Below, in pieces: positions 1-8,228 of a stretch of DNA of 64,000 nucleotides. How positions within the stretch are numbered: position 1 is the first letter of the stretch; the number at the start of each line of letters is the position of its first letter. This DNA is from Burkholderia puraquae (GTDB taxonomy: Bacteria > Pseudomonadota > Gammaproteobacteria > Burkholderiales > Burkholderiaceae). The notes below the pieces were generated by a model. The model saw nothing but the letters and a program-made list of their open reading frames with translations, did no database searches and was not told the origin of the DNA. The translations under genes and the position numbers were made by a program. The stretch spans positions 124,001 to 188,000 of the forward strand of contig NZ_NBYX01000011.1 of the NCBI RefSeq assembly GCF_002099195.1, in the 5' to 3' direction.

Positions 1-227
1 CCGGCGCGGGCCTCGCTTGGCTGCCGTGCTGGCTGATGGCGCCTTACCTGCGCGACGGCCGCCTCGCGCTCGTGATGGACAGCAACAGCGTGTCGGGCGC
101 CGAGGTGTACGCGGTGCGGCCGGCGGCGCGTCACGTGCCGTCGAAGGTGCGCGTCGTCGTCGATGCGCTGGTCGACGAGATTCCGCACATGCTGGCGTCG
201 GACGACGCGAACGGCGAGCGCGGATGA
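1..227 (+). CDS. LysR-family regulator, C-terminal fragment (5' end outside window)
   Basis: The reading frame is open from the window edge and ends at TGA 225-227. The visible tail includes LAWLPCWLM, then a strand with a short acidic end, which matches the last beta-alpha units of the LysR effector-binding domain (typical pattern: G-G-L-A-x-LP, then a positively charged loop). No DNA-binding domain is visible because the gene begins outside the window, so neither its target nor its ligand can be inferred. It is separated by about 120 bases from the convergent small membrane gene at 350-553. Confident that it is a LysR tail, not about its role. Confidence 0.75.
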   Translation, partial: GAGLAWLPCWLMAPYLRDGRLALVMDSNSVSGAEVYAVRPAARHVPSKVRVVVDALVDEIPHMLASDDANGERG

Positions 228-349
228 CGGCGACCGATTCTCCGATGACGACGCGACAATCCGGTTGGATGCGCATCGCGTTCGGACGCGTCTCGCATGT
301 ACGGCAGAACCGAGTGAGGAAAGGCCGGCAAGTCGCTTTTTTCGGGCGA

Positions 350-553
350 CTAGCGCTTGCGTCGTCGCGGATCGATGCCGTTTTGTTCGAGCAGCTTGCG
401 CAGCCGCGCGTTTTCGATCCACAGTGAAGCGAACGCGGCCACCGTCATCAGGATCGGAAACCATTCGCCTGTCGCGCTGATGATCGCCCAACCTACGGCC
501 GTGACAATCAGTGCCGTGACGATGAGAAGCAATCGGTCTGCAAGCCACTTCAT
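350..553 (-). CDS. Small single-span membrane protein, possible immunity or partner protein
   Basis: A 67-residue protein starting with MKWLADRLL. One long hydrophobic stretch at residues about 7-26 is followed by a second shorter apolar stretch (about 33-45), then a charged helix and a very basic C-terminus ending RRRKR. Its ATG (553-551) overlaps the stop of the upstream gene at 550-1014 in an ATGA arrangement, so the two are almost certainly translationally coupled. I recognise no named family. A tiny membrane protein coupled behind an amphipathic hypothetical protein resembles immunity/partner genes of secreted-toxin loci, but that is inference from arrangement only. Confidence 0.6.
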   Translation of the reverse strand: MKWLADRLLLIVTALIVTAVGWAIISATGEWFPILMTVAAFASLWIENARLRKLLEQNGIDPRRRKR

Positions 554-1014
554 TGCGCACCCCGGATCGCCGTGTTCGCCTTCAGGCCGAGATAGCTGTG
601 CGAGCCCGGTGCAAGCACTTCGGGATGGCGCAGAACTTGAGCCATGACCAGAGGATGAACCGCGAGTCCGTAACGTGTGCCCCATCGAGCGACCGCCAAG
701 GACATATCGATTCCTCGCTTGCCGACTCCGCATGCCAATGACGCATCGGTTGCGACCATCAAGCTGCCAATGACTGCGCCCAGGTAGATGCTGGCAAGAA
801 TCGAACTGCCGATGGTGACGCCTTCCAGCTTCGTCGTGGCGCCAATCAGTTCACCGATCGTTGCATCTGCACCTAATGTTCTCAAGACATCCATCATCGC
901 GGCAACGCTGACGATGGACGTTTGTAGTGTTGCGAAAAGAGTTGTTGGAACGGGCATATGCAACGCGGTCATGTTTGCATGGAAGGCCGTGGAAAAACTC
1001 GGACATTTCGACAT
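550..1014 (-). CDS. Hypothetical protein with hydrophobic helices, toxin-locus-like
   Basis: A 154-residue protein starting MSKCPSFSTAF. It has two apolar helical stretches: about residues 22-45 (rich in V, A, T) and about 68-95 (SSILASIYLGAVIGSLMVAT). The C-terminal part is mixed polar. The start at 1014 is chosen because GAGAAAG lies a few bases upstream. The frame stays open to about 1254 and a TTG start at 1146 would add 44 residues, so the N-terminus is uncertain. I recall similar short Burkholderia proteins near type VI secretion or polymorphic-toxin loci, but this is memory without a search. It overlaps the next gene by ATGA. Codon use is visibly less GC-biased than in the rest of the window, consistent with acquired DNA. 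Confidence 0.6.
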   Translation of the reverse strand: MSKCPSFSTAFHANMTALHMPVPTTLFATLQTSIVSVAAMMDVLRTLGADATIGELIGATTKLEGVTIGSSILASIYLGAVIGSLMVATDASLACGVGKRGIDMSLAVARWGTRYGLAVHPLVMAQVLRHPEVLAPGSHSYLGLKANTAIRGAQ

Positions 1015-1624
1015 CTGGACTTTCTCGGGATAGGTCGCGAAATTCTTACATATTCCTTTCTGTAAATTGACCGGCAACTCTAGCAGGTTGTCGAGCAGAC
1101 CGATCGAGTTTGGATCGGATGATCGAGCCGGTGATATCCCCACCAATCGTGCCGGATAGCGTTGATGCCGACATGCCGACCGATCACGGTAGCCTTCGCT
1201 ATTACCGCGATCAGTGTAGTTTTGCAGCTCTTGTTGGCCGACTTGAGACTTTTTCTAACGTTTTCAGATCGCGCTCGTCGTGCGCGGCGAGACGAGCGGC
1301 GGGCTCGCGTGGTGAGGCATGGCGCTCGCGGCGCCGGTCTGTATCTGGTGACGCGGTATTAAGCGAACGACAGGGACTACCTGGGGCAGGTAACAGAATT
1401 TGAAGGTTTCCGGCGCAGGGCGCATATACGTACACGTCCGGAATGCGGGCGTCTGCCGGGCGCCAAACAGCGAGCCACAGCGCCTCGGCGGCATGTCTTG
1501 GGGAAACAATGCGAGCCGTCAGCCCCGCCGTGCGCGGGTTTTTTGCGTGTTCCATGAAAACCGTGAGCTTGTGGCATCGTGTCGCGAAAAGTAGATACGC
1601 CCGACGGTAACGCCGGGGTTTCGA
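1015..1624. other. 610-base divergent intergenic region
   Basis: This stretch separates the leftward 550-1014 gene from the rightward 1625-2332 gene. It is unusually AT-rich for the window around 1030-1260, and no open frame in it has convincing codon bias or a ribosome binding site. It probably carries promoters for both flanking units. An N-terminal extension of the leftward gene (TTG at 1146) is the only alternative coding reading. I see no repeat, tRNA or IS end in it. Confidence 0.4.
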
Positions 1625-2332
1625 ATGGCTTCAATCGCAATCGAATTGGGTTCGGGAAAGCGCGCGACGCTGACACGCGCGGGACGTGGGACGTTGTTGG
1701 CCAGTCAGCGCGCCGCAATCTCCGAACTGATGCTGCACTGGCCGAAGTATGCAGGCCTGACGACGAATGCGGTGATGTATGTGCGGCAGTTGGGCCTTGG
1801 TACCGTTCGTGGTGCACCGCTCGATGTGCTCAGGTCTGCCATCGAGGATGGGCGGGTCGTCGTCGAGATCGAGCGCGTGGCGGTGAGTGGCGGCGCTTCT
1901 GGTGGTCAGCCGTCCATGCCCCCTTTCCCTCGTGGGAACCGGTTCGGTAGAGTGGCACCGATGGCGTTGCGGTCTTCAGACAAGCCAATCCCGCGTTGGG
2001 CGCGGCCGAGCGATGTATCGGCTGATGAGTTGATACGATACCTGGAGAGCGTCATAGCTGGCACCGGCAGTGGTATTGCCGACATCGCGCCCGTACGGGT
2101 TGATAGTGCGCTGCTCAGCGAGGCGACACCGTTCTCGCTCGACGATTCACCGTGGGGCGACGCCATGACCATGGCGGCTGTCGACGCGTTTCAAGAGGAA
2201 CAGTGTTTCGCACGATACGAAATCGACATGGAAATGTGTGCGGCCGCTGGCGCGATGTATAAAGACCCCAGGACCTACGCACTGTGCGGGCAACGTGCTT
2301 TCGAAAAATTCCAGACTTGTAGAGGAATGTGA
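1625..2332 (+). CDS. Orphan toxin-like hypothetical protein with C-terminal cysteine motif
   Basis: A 235-residue protein starting MASIAIELGSG. Residues about 1-80 form a compact predicted alpha/beta domain, about 85-160 is a proline- and serine-rich linker, and the last about 45 residues carry a Cys-patterned helical segment: C-x2-Y-x3-M-x2-C, then Y-x-L-C, ending TCRGM. This C-terminal pattern resembles tails I remember from predicted effectors and Rhs/PAAR-linked proteins of Burkholderia, but no catalytic motif is evident. No signal peptide is present. The ATG at 1625 has only a weak Shine-Dalgarno. The gene is followed after one base by a small acidic protein, a spacing typical of effector/immunity or toxin/antitoxin pairs. 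Function unknown. Confidence 0.65.
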   Translation: MASIAIELGSGKRATLTRAGRGTLLASQRAAISELMLHWPKYAGLTTNAVMYVRQLGLGTVRGAPLDVLRSAIEDGRVVVEIERVAVSGGASGGQPSMPPFPRGNRFGRVAPMALRSSDKPIPRWARPSDVSADELIRYLESVIAGTGSGIADIAPVRVDSALLSEATPFSLDDSPWGDAMTMAAVDAFQEEQCFARYEIDMEMCAAAGAMYKDPRTYALCGQRAFEKFQTCRGM

Positions 2333-2333
2333 C

Positions 2334-2645
2334 ATGAGCAAACCGAGACGCGCCACCATCGTATTTTACGACGAGGAGACCGAACAGGTTACGCTGTGCA
2401 CGGTGTTTCGCCGCGACGTGCAGGCCGTCCTTGACCGCGAAATGAAGGCAGGTGTCGCCATCACGATTCCGCCGCATGCCGAACCGAATGACGGGTGCCC
2501 GATTACCGATGAGGACGCGCGGCGATTGGGCGGCATGGCGCTGCTGATGCAGGCGGGCGTACATCCGGAATTGCGCGAACGGCTCAAGTTCGTGGAGTCG
2601 GGTTCCATCGACTGGTCTCCCGTTCGGCGGCCGGACACCGACTGA
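2334..2645 (+). CDS. Small acidic hypothetical protein, partner of the 1625-2332 gene
   Basis: A 103-residue soluble protein starting MSKPRRATIVFY. Its ATG lies one base after the stop of the preceding gene, and GAGGAATG sits just upstream as a ribosome binding site inside that gene. The middle contains IPPHAEPNDGCPITDEDARR, with many acidic residues and no membrane segment or signal peptide. I do not recognise a family. Size, acidity and tight coupling would fit an immunity protein or a chaperone/adaptor for the upstream product, which is inference only. A gap of about 160 bases follows before the sulfatase gene. Confidence 0.65.
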   Translation: MSKPRRATIVFYDEETEQVTLCTVFRRDVQAVLDREMKAGVAITIPPHAEPNDGCPITDEDARRLGGMALLMQAGVHPELRERLKFVESGSIDWSPVRRPDTD

Positions 2646-2808
2646 AAGTTTGGGGTGGCCGCACCCGGCGAATCGATCGTCGTGCGAATCGTGGAACACC
2701 GGCCTCCATGCATATTCCCCCACCCCGTTAGCATGTGACGAATCCGACTTTGGGCGCCGCGCGGGCGACGCTAAGATCGCCGATCCCGTAGATCGAGCGT
2801 CAACAAAA

Positions 2809-4776
2809 ATGAAAAAGTCCGCTTCGCCGTTGCATGCTTTCCGTTTCCGTGTCGTCTGCGCCGCGATTGCCGGCGCGGTGTCGCTCGCGTCGTGCGGCGG
2901 CGTCGACAGCGATGCGCCGCCGCCTCAGGCCAATACGACGCCGCCGCAGGCCGCGAAACGCCCGAACATCCTGTACATCATGGCCGACGACCTCGGCTAT
3001 TCCGACATCCATGCATTCGGTGGCGAAATCAACACGCCGAACCTCGACGCGCTCGTCGCATCGGGCCGCATCCTGTCGAACCACCACACGGGCACCGTCT
3101 GCGCGATCACGCGCGCGATGCTGGTGTCCGGCACCGATCACCATCTGGTCGGCGAAGGCACGATGGGCGTGCCGACCGACGAGCGGCGCGGGCTGCCAGG
3201 CTACGAGGGCTACCTGAACGATCGCGCGCTGTCGTTCGCCCAACTGCTGAAGGATGCCGGCTATCACACGTATATCGCGGGCAAGTGGCACATCGGCTCG
3301 GGGATCGTCGGCAGCGCGACGGGCAGCGGGCAGACGCCCGACCAGTGGGGTTTCGAGCGCAGCTACGTGCTGCTCGGCGGCGCGGCGACGAACCACTTCG
3401 CGCACGAGCCGGCCGGCTCGTCGAACTACACGGAAGACGGCCGCTACGTGCAGCCTGGCCAGCCGGGGCAGCCGGGGCAGCCGGGCGGTACGGGCGGCAG
3501 CCCGGCCGTGTTCTATTCGACCGATTTCTATACGCAGAAGCTGATCTCGTACATCGATTCGAACCAGCGCGACGGCAAGCCGTTCTTCGCATACGCGGCG
3601 TACACCTCGCCGCACTGGCCGCTGCAGGTGCCCGAACCCTGGCTGCACAAGTACGCGGGCGTGTACGACGCCGGCTACGACGCGATCCGCAACGCACGGA
3701 TCGCGCGGCAGAAGGCGCTCGGCCTGATTCCCGCGGACTTCAAGCCGTTCGACGGGCTGCCCGAGACGACGGCGGCATCGCCTGCGACCGCGAACAACGG
3801 CACCGCGAACGCGAAGTACATCAGCGCCGTGCATACGGCCGCGGACGGCTACAGCGATTACGGCACTGGCAAGGTCGACAAGCTGTGGTCGAGCCTGTCG
3901 CCGGCCGAACGCCGTGCGCAGGCGCGCTACATGGAGATCTACGCGGGGATGGTCGAGAACCTCGACTACAACATCGGCCTGCTGATCCAGCACCTGAAGG
4001 ACATCGGCGAATACGACAACACGTTCATCATGTTCCAGTCGGACAACGGCGCGGAAGGCTGGCCGATCGACTCGGGCGCCGACCCGACGGCGACCGATAC
4101 CGCGAACGGGCAGGAGCCGATCTACTCGACGCTCGGCACCGACAACGGCAAGCAGAACGCGCAGCGCCTGCAGTACGGGCTGCGCTGGGCCGAAGTGAGC
4201 GCGTCGCCGTTCCGGCTGACGAAGGGCTACTCGGCCGAAGGCGGCGTGTCGACGCCGACGATCGTGCGGCTGCCGGGCCAGTCGCAGCAGCTGCCGACGC
4301 TGCGCGCGTTCACGCACGTGACCGACAACACGGCGACGTTCCTCGCGATCGCGGGCGTCACGCCGCCGTCGCAGCCGGCGCCGCCGCTCGTCAACACGCT
4401 GACGGGCGTCGACCAGAACAAGGGCAAGGTGATCTACAACAACCGCTACGTGTATCCGGTCACGGGCCAGTCGCTGCTGCCGGTGCTCACGGGCTCGGCG
4501 ACGGGCGAGGTGCACACGACGCCGTTCGGCGACGAAGCGTACGGCCGCGCGTACCTGCGCAGCGCCGACGGCCGCTGGAAGGCATTGTGGACCGAGCCGC
4601 CGCTCGGGCCGCTCGACGGTCACTGGCAGCTGTACGACCTCGCGTCGGATCGCGGCGAGACGACCGACGTGTCGGCGCAGAACCCGTCGGTGATCGGCAC
4701 GCTCGTCGACCAGTGGAAGACCTACATGAGCAACGTCGGCGGTGTCGAGCCGCTGCGTCCGCGCGGCTACTACTGA
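2809..4776 (+). CDS. Lipoprotein arylsulfatase-family enzyme with variant CAITR motif
   Basis: A 655-residue sulfatase (alkaline phosphatase superfamily). The chosen ATG at 2809 begins MKKSASPLHAFRF, then a hydrophobic stretch and the lipobox LASC, so the mature protein should be a periplasm-facing lipoprotein. Metal-site motifs are MADDLGYSD near the N-terminus, GKWHIG in the middle and SDNGAEG later. The residue normally converted to formylglycine is Cys98, in C-A-I-T-R followed by VSG, whereas the classical motif is C-x-P-x-R with TG. A glycine/glutamine/proline repeat (QPGQPGQPG) lies near residue 223. It hydrolyses sulfate esters by family, substrate unknown. The next gene, 16 bases downstream, encodes a formylglycine-generating-type enzyme, its likely maturase. 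The low-bias frame upstream of 2809 was not accepted as coding. Confidence 0.92.
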   Translation: MKKSASPLHAFRFRVVCAAIAGAVSLASCGGVDSDAPPPQANTTPPQAAKRPNILYIMADDLGYSDIHAFGGEINTPNLDALVASGRILSNHHTGTVCAITRAMLVSGTDHHLVGEGTMGVPTDERRGLPGYEGYLNDRALSFAQLLKDAGYHTYIAGKWHIGSGIVGSATGSGQTPDQWGFERSYVLLGGAATNHFAHEPAGSSNYTEDGRYVQPGQPGQPGQPGGTGGSPAVFYSTDFYTQKLISYIDSNQRDGKPFFAYAAYTSPHWPLQVPEPWLHKYAGVYDAGYDAIRNARIARQKALGLIPADFKPFDGLPETTAASPATANNGTANAKYISAVHTAADGYSDYGTGKVDKLWSSLSPAERRAQARYMEIYAGMVENLDYNIGLLIQHLKDIGEYDNTFIMFQSDNGAEGWPIDSGADPTATDTANGQEPIYSTLGTDNGKQNAQRLQYGLRWAEVSASPFRLTKGYSAEGGVSTPTIVRLPGQSQQLPTLRAFTHVTDNTATFLAIAGVTPPSQPAPPLVNTLTGVDQNKGKVIYNNRYVYPVTGQSLLPVLTGSATGEVHTTPFGDEAYGRAYLRSADGRWKALWTEPPLGPLDGHWQLYDLASDRGETTDVSAQNPSVIGTLVDQWKTYMSNVGGVEPLRPRGYY

Positions 4777-4792
4777 TCGCGGGGACGACACG

Positions 4793-5842
4793 ATGCGGTT
4801 CCGCTTCTGGACGACCGGCACGGCGCTTGCCGCCACGCTGTTCGCCGCCGCGTTCGCGGTGGGCTATGCGAATTCGGCGGCGCCGCCAGTCGGCGCATTC
4901 GACGACCTGAATCGCGGCCGCGCGCTTGCGCCGCTCGGTTCGGAACGCCAGTGCGAACGTTATTCTGGACTGCCGGCGAAGTGGCGCGACGACCCGCAGG
5001 CGGGGATGGTGCACCTGCGCGGCGGCGCGTTCGTGCTCGGCAGCACGCGCGGCTATGCGGACGAGCGTCCGGTCGGCGACGGCCGCACGCGCGTCGGCGG
5101 CTTCTGGATCGACCAGACCGACGTGACGATCGCGCAGTTCGCTGCATTCGTGCAGGCGACCGGCTACGTGACCGAGGCCGAGCAGCAGGGTGGGGCGGCG
5201 GTGTTCCATGTGCCGACGCGCGACGAGATGAACGCGCGCGACCTCGCGTGGTGGTCGTGGGTGAAGGGCGCGTCGTGGCGTCATCCGCGCGGGCCGGGCA
5301 GCGGCGTCGACGGGCTCGGCAACCTGCCCGTCACGCTCGTCACGCAGCGCGACGCGCTCGCGTATGCGCGCTGGCTCGGCCGCGACCTGCCGACCGAGGC
5401 CGAATGGGAGTACGCGGGCAAGGCCGGTCGCGACGATGCTTCGCTCGACGCGGCGCCGCGCGACGCGCAGGGCAAGCCGGCCGCGAACTACTGGCAGGGC
5501 GTGTTCCCGGTGCTCGACACGTCCGAGGACGGTCATGCGGGGCTCGCGCCCGTCGGCTGCTACGCGGCGAACGGCTTCCGGCTCTACGACATGATCGGCA
5601 ATGCATGGGAATGGACGAAGGACGCGTACACGGGCCCGCACCAGCCGCATACGAACGGCGACACGGCGGCCGTCGCGCCACCGACGCGCCGGCACGATAC
5701 GCCGATGGTCATCAAGGGTGGCTCGTTCCTGTGCTCGCGCGACTACTGCGTGCGCTATCGCGCGTCGTCGCGTGAACAGCAGGAAGCCGATCTCGGCGCG
5801 TCGCATATCGGCTTTCGCACGATTCTGAGGGATGCGTCATGA
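4793..5842 (+). CDS. Formylglycine-generating enzyme (SUMF1) family protein with signal sequence
   Basis: A 349-residue protein of the FGE-sulfatase domain family. Residues about 1-28 form a hydrophobic signal or anchor sequence; the domain follows with GGAFVLGS, FWIDQTDVT, RDLPTEAEWEYA and MIGNAWEWTKDA. The two cysteines that bind copper and the substrate thiol in aerobic FGEs are present as Cys314 and Cys319 (SFLCSRDYCVRYR), and the domain closes with GFR. It should oxidise the active-site cysteine of the adjacent sulfatase to formylglycine. A secretion signal is notable because many bacterial FGEs are cytosolic. The start at 4793 is 16 bases after the sulfatase stop, and the stop overlaps the next start by ATGA, so this is one operon. 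Confidence 0.9.
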   Translation: MRFRFWTTGTALAATLFAAAFAVGYANSAAPPVGAFDDLNRGRALAPLGSERQCERYSGLPAKWRDDPQAGMVHLRGGAFVLGSTRGYADERPVGDGRTRVGGFWIDQTDVTIAQFAAFVQATGYVTEAEQQGGAAVFHVPTRDEMNARDLAWWSWVKGASWRHPRGPGSGVDGLGNLPVTLVTQRDALAYARWLGRDLPTEAEWEYAGKAGRDDASLDAAPRDAQGKPAANYWQGVFPVLDTSEDGHAGLAPVGCYAANGFRLYDMIGNAWEWTKDAYTGPHQPHTNGDTAAVAPPTRRHDTPMVIKGGSFLCSRDYCVRYRASSREQQEADLGASHIGFRTILRDAS

Positions 5843-6648
5843 AGCGCGTCATGTATCGCGCGGGCGCATGGCTGATGGTTGCGTGCGCGGTCGTTCATTC
5901 GGGTTTGACCGTTGCTGCGGAATCAGCCGCACCGGCCGTACGCGTCGGCGTGACGCGTGGCGTCCATGCGCAGATCCTGGACGAAGTGAAGCGGGTCGCC
6001 GCCACGCGAGGACTGGGTATCGACGTCGTCGAATTCGACGACGCGTCGCGCATCGACGCAGCGCTTGCCGACGGCCGGATCGATGCAGCCAGCTTCGAGG
6101 ATGCGCAACAGCTTGCTGCGACGCGCGCACGGAAGCGCTACGCACTGTCCGACGTCGCGCCGACTGTCACGCTGCCGATGGCGCTCTATTCGCGCAAGCT
6201 GAAGAACCTGAACGAACTGCAGCCCGGCGCGACGGTCGCGATTCCTGCCGATCCGCGCGGCATGGCGCGCGCGCTCGTGCTGCTGCAGAACGACACGCTC
6301 GTGACGCTGCGCGAAAAGGCCGGCCTGCATGCGACGCTGCGCGACGTGACCGGCAACCGGCTCGGGCTGAAGCTCGTCGCGCTGCGCCGCGATCGCCTTT
6401 ACGCGGCGCTCGATACGGCCGCGTTCGTCGCGATCGACAGCGACGATGCCGCGCGTGCCGGGCTGCAACCCGCGCGCGACAGCATTGGCATCGAGGATGC
6501 GCGCTCGCCGTATGCGAACGTGCTGACGGTGCGCGATGCCGATCGCGCGAAGCCGTGGGTGACGCAGCTCGTCGCCGCGTATCACTCGGACGACGTCGCG
6601 CGCTTCATCCTCACGCGCTACCAGGATTCGGTGCGGCGGCCGTGGTAG
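5839..6648 (+). CDS. Periplasmic solute-binding protein, ABC phosphonate/NlpA-like
   Basis: A 269-residue protein with a classic signal peptide (MKRVMYRAGAWLMVACAVV, predicted cleavage after AAA near residue 28). The mature part begins VRVGVTRG and has the alternating alpha/beta pattern of small periplasmic binding proteins. It includes LQPGATVAIPADPRGMARAL, which resembles the hinge-side segment of NlpA/MetQ proteins. The gene overlaps the maturase by ATGA (5839-5842). No permease or ATPase gene is nearby, so it may work with a transporter elsewhere or as a stand-alone ligand binder in a sulfate-ester utilisation unit. The NlpA/MetQ assignment is moderate and the ligand is unknown. Confidence 0.75.
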   Translation: MKRVMYRAGAWLMVACAVVHSGLTVAAESAAPAVRVGVTRGVHAQILDEVKRVAATRGLGIDVVEFDDASRIDAALADGRIDAASFEDAQQLAATRARKRYALSDVAPTVTLPMALYSRKLKNLNELQPGATVAIPADPRGMARALVLLQNDTLVTLREKAGLHATLRDVTGNRLGLKLVALRRDRLYAALDTAAFVAIDSDDAARAGLQPARDSIGIEDARSPYANVLTVRDADRAKPWVTQLVAAYHSDDVARFILTRYQDSVRRPW

Positions 6649-7628
6649 ACACCTACCTGCTCGCGTGCAACGCTTGCGGCCGCTGCTGCAACAGTGCACC
6701 GACGCTGTCGTTGCGCGAACTGTTCCGGCATCGGCATCGCTTCGTCGGTGCGCTGACGATCCGTCGCGTGCCGAAGCGGCGGATCGGCGAGCGCTGGCGT
6801 GCCGGCGGCCGCGAGCACGCGCTCGATGCGGACGACGTTGCGGCATTCGATGCGCTGGCGGAGCGGTTGTTTCATCGCACCGGCGGCATGGGAACCGAAT
6901 GGATCGCGCTGACGCTTCAGGGCTACGACTATCCGTCGCTTGGCCGTTGCGCGGCGCTGGCCGACGACGGCCGCTGCGGCGTGCATGCGGACAAGCCGTC
7001 GATCTGCAGTGCGGTGCCGCTCGATCCGACGCTGCCGGACCGGTTGCAATCCCGTGTGCTGGCCGCGCGGCGCGACGATGCGGGATGGCTGGGCGCGAAC
7101 TGCATCGTCGAAGTCGAAAACGCGCAATCGTCGGATGTTGCTTCCTTTCCGGTTCCGCTGGTAACGGCCGGACAGGTCGCAGACCGTGCGGCGCTCGACG
7201 CGTATCGCGATGCGCTCGTGTTCGAGCGCGCGGTGTGGCGTGATGCGGTGTTCGCCTCGTTGACCGACGGCGGGCAGGACGTGCGCCATGCGCTGTCGCG
7301 GCTTGCGCCCGGCGGCTACCTGACCGTGTCGATCGTGCCGGTGCTGCTGGCCGTTGCAACGGTGTCCGTGCATTGCCGCGCGCTGTGCATCAGCTTCGTC
7401 GACGCGCAGCTTGCATTGATCGGCGCAAACATCGAAGCGGCACTTGCACGCCGACGTGCCGACGACCGGCCCGCCACGCACGAGTTGCGCGGCTTCGCGC
7501 AGGCGCTTGAACGCGCCCGGCTCGCGCTGGCGGCCCTGCCGCCGCCCGCAGCCGGAACACGTGAAGACGCGCCGCGCATCGACGCGTGGCTCGACGACCG
7601 TCCCGTCGCCGATTCGCTCGCTGCGTAA
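6642..7628 (+). CDS. YkgJ-family cysteine-cluster (zinc/iron-chelating) protein
   Basis: A 328-residue protein with a GTG start at 6642, overlapping the previous stop by seven bases. The N-terminal C-x2-C-x2-C-C motif (Cys9, Cys12, Cys15, Cys16) and the later C-A-A-L-x4-R-C-G-V-H with K-P-S-I-C match the YkgJ/CxxCxxCC family, thought to chelate zinc or iron-sulfur. The family also includes proteins implicated in flagellin lysine methylation, but no methylase activity can be claimed here. The C-terminal 150 residues are helical and unassigned. It is the last gene of the sulfatase unit and could serve metal handling there. The coupling is seen; the role is inferred. Confidence 0.8.
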   Translation: MVDTYLLACNACGRCCNSAPTLSLRELFRHRHRFVGALTIRRVPKRRIGERWRAGGREHALDADDVAAFDALAERLFHRTGGMGTEWIALTLQGYDYPSLGRCAALADDGRCGVHADKPSICSAVPLDPTLPDRLQSRVLAARRDDAGWLGANCIVEVENAQSSDVASFPVPLVTAGQVADRAALDAYRDALVFERAVWRDAVFASLTDGGQDVRHALSRLAPGGYLTVSIVPVLLAVATVSVHCRALCISFVDAQLALIGANIEAALARRRADDRPATHELRGFAQALERARLALAALPPPAAGTREDAPRIDAWLDDRPVADSLAA

Positions 7629-7704
7629 CCGCCGCCGGACGATCGCGGCACGCCGTGTGTGCCGTACACTTGGTGCTCTTTCAACCGCTATCGATGGAGC
7701 GTGC

Positions 7705-8043
7705 ATGTACGCGTCGACCTTCATTTTCCGTGCCGGGCAATACGACGACGCATTCCACCGGCTCGACCGGCAGATCGCCGACATGGCGCGTGCGACGCCC
7801 GGCTATCTCGGCGAGGAAACCTGGGAGAACACCGAAGCGGGGCTGATCCAGAACGTCTACTACTGGGACTCCGAGGCGGCACTGCAGCAGTTGATGCAGC
7901 ATCCGGCCCACCTCGAAGCGAAGGCGAAGCAGGCGCGCTGGCTCGATGGCTATCGTGTCGTGATTTCGAAGGTGCTTCGCGAATACGGCGACGGCAAGCT
8001 GACGCAACCGCATGCGGGGCAATCCGCGTCGCCGGCTGTCTGA
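7705..8043 (+). CDS. Antibiotic biosynthesis monooxygenase (ABM) fold protein
   Basis: A 112-residue protein starting MYASTFIFRAGQYDD. It has the small ferredoxin-like ABM pattern: an N-terminal strand, a helix, GYLGEETWEN, a strand with YYWDSEAALQQL, then a helix with HLEAKAKQARW, ending YRVVISKVLREYG. Such proteins are cofactor-free monooxygenases, heme-degrading enzymes or stress enzymes, usually dimers. No catalytic assignment is possible from sequence alone. It stands between the sulfatase unit and a secreted protein, with no obvious operon partner. Fold assignment is fairly secure. Confidence 0.75.
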   Translation: MYASTFIFRAGQYDDAFHRLDRQIADMARATPGYLGEETWENTEAGLIQNVYYWDSEAALQQLMQHPAHLEAKAKQARWLDGYRVVISKVLREYGDGKLTQPHAGQSASPAV

Positions 8044-8228
8044 TTCATTTCTTTCGCATTACGGATCAATAACAACGAGGCGTGCACGACGCGTCCGCAT
8101 TCGTCTGCAGGTTTGCGCGGCATCGCGTGCAATCAATTCTTCATCAAGCATGGCTAAGGTGGCGTGGCTTCACGTCGTCAGTCTGTCCACAACAACATCC
8201 CCATTCGATGTCGTACGGAGCCTTGTCC

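Noticed and set aside
1015-1146. N-terminal extension of the 550-1014 gene from a TTG start
   Set aside because: The extension is possible but has no ribosome site and an atypical composition, so it was kept only as an alternative.
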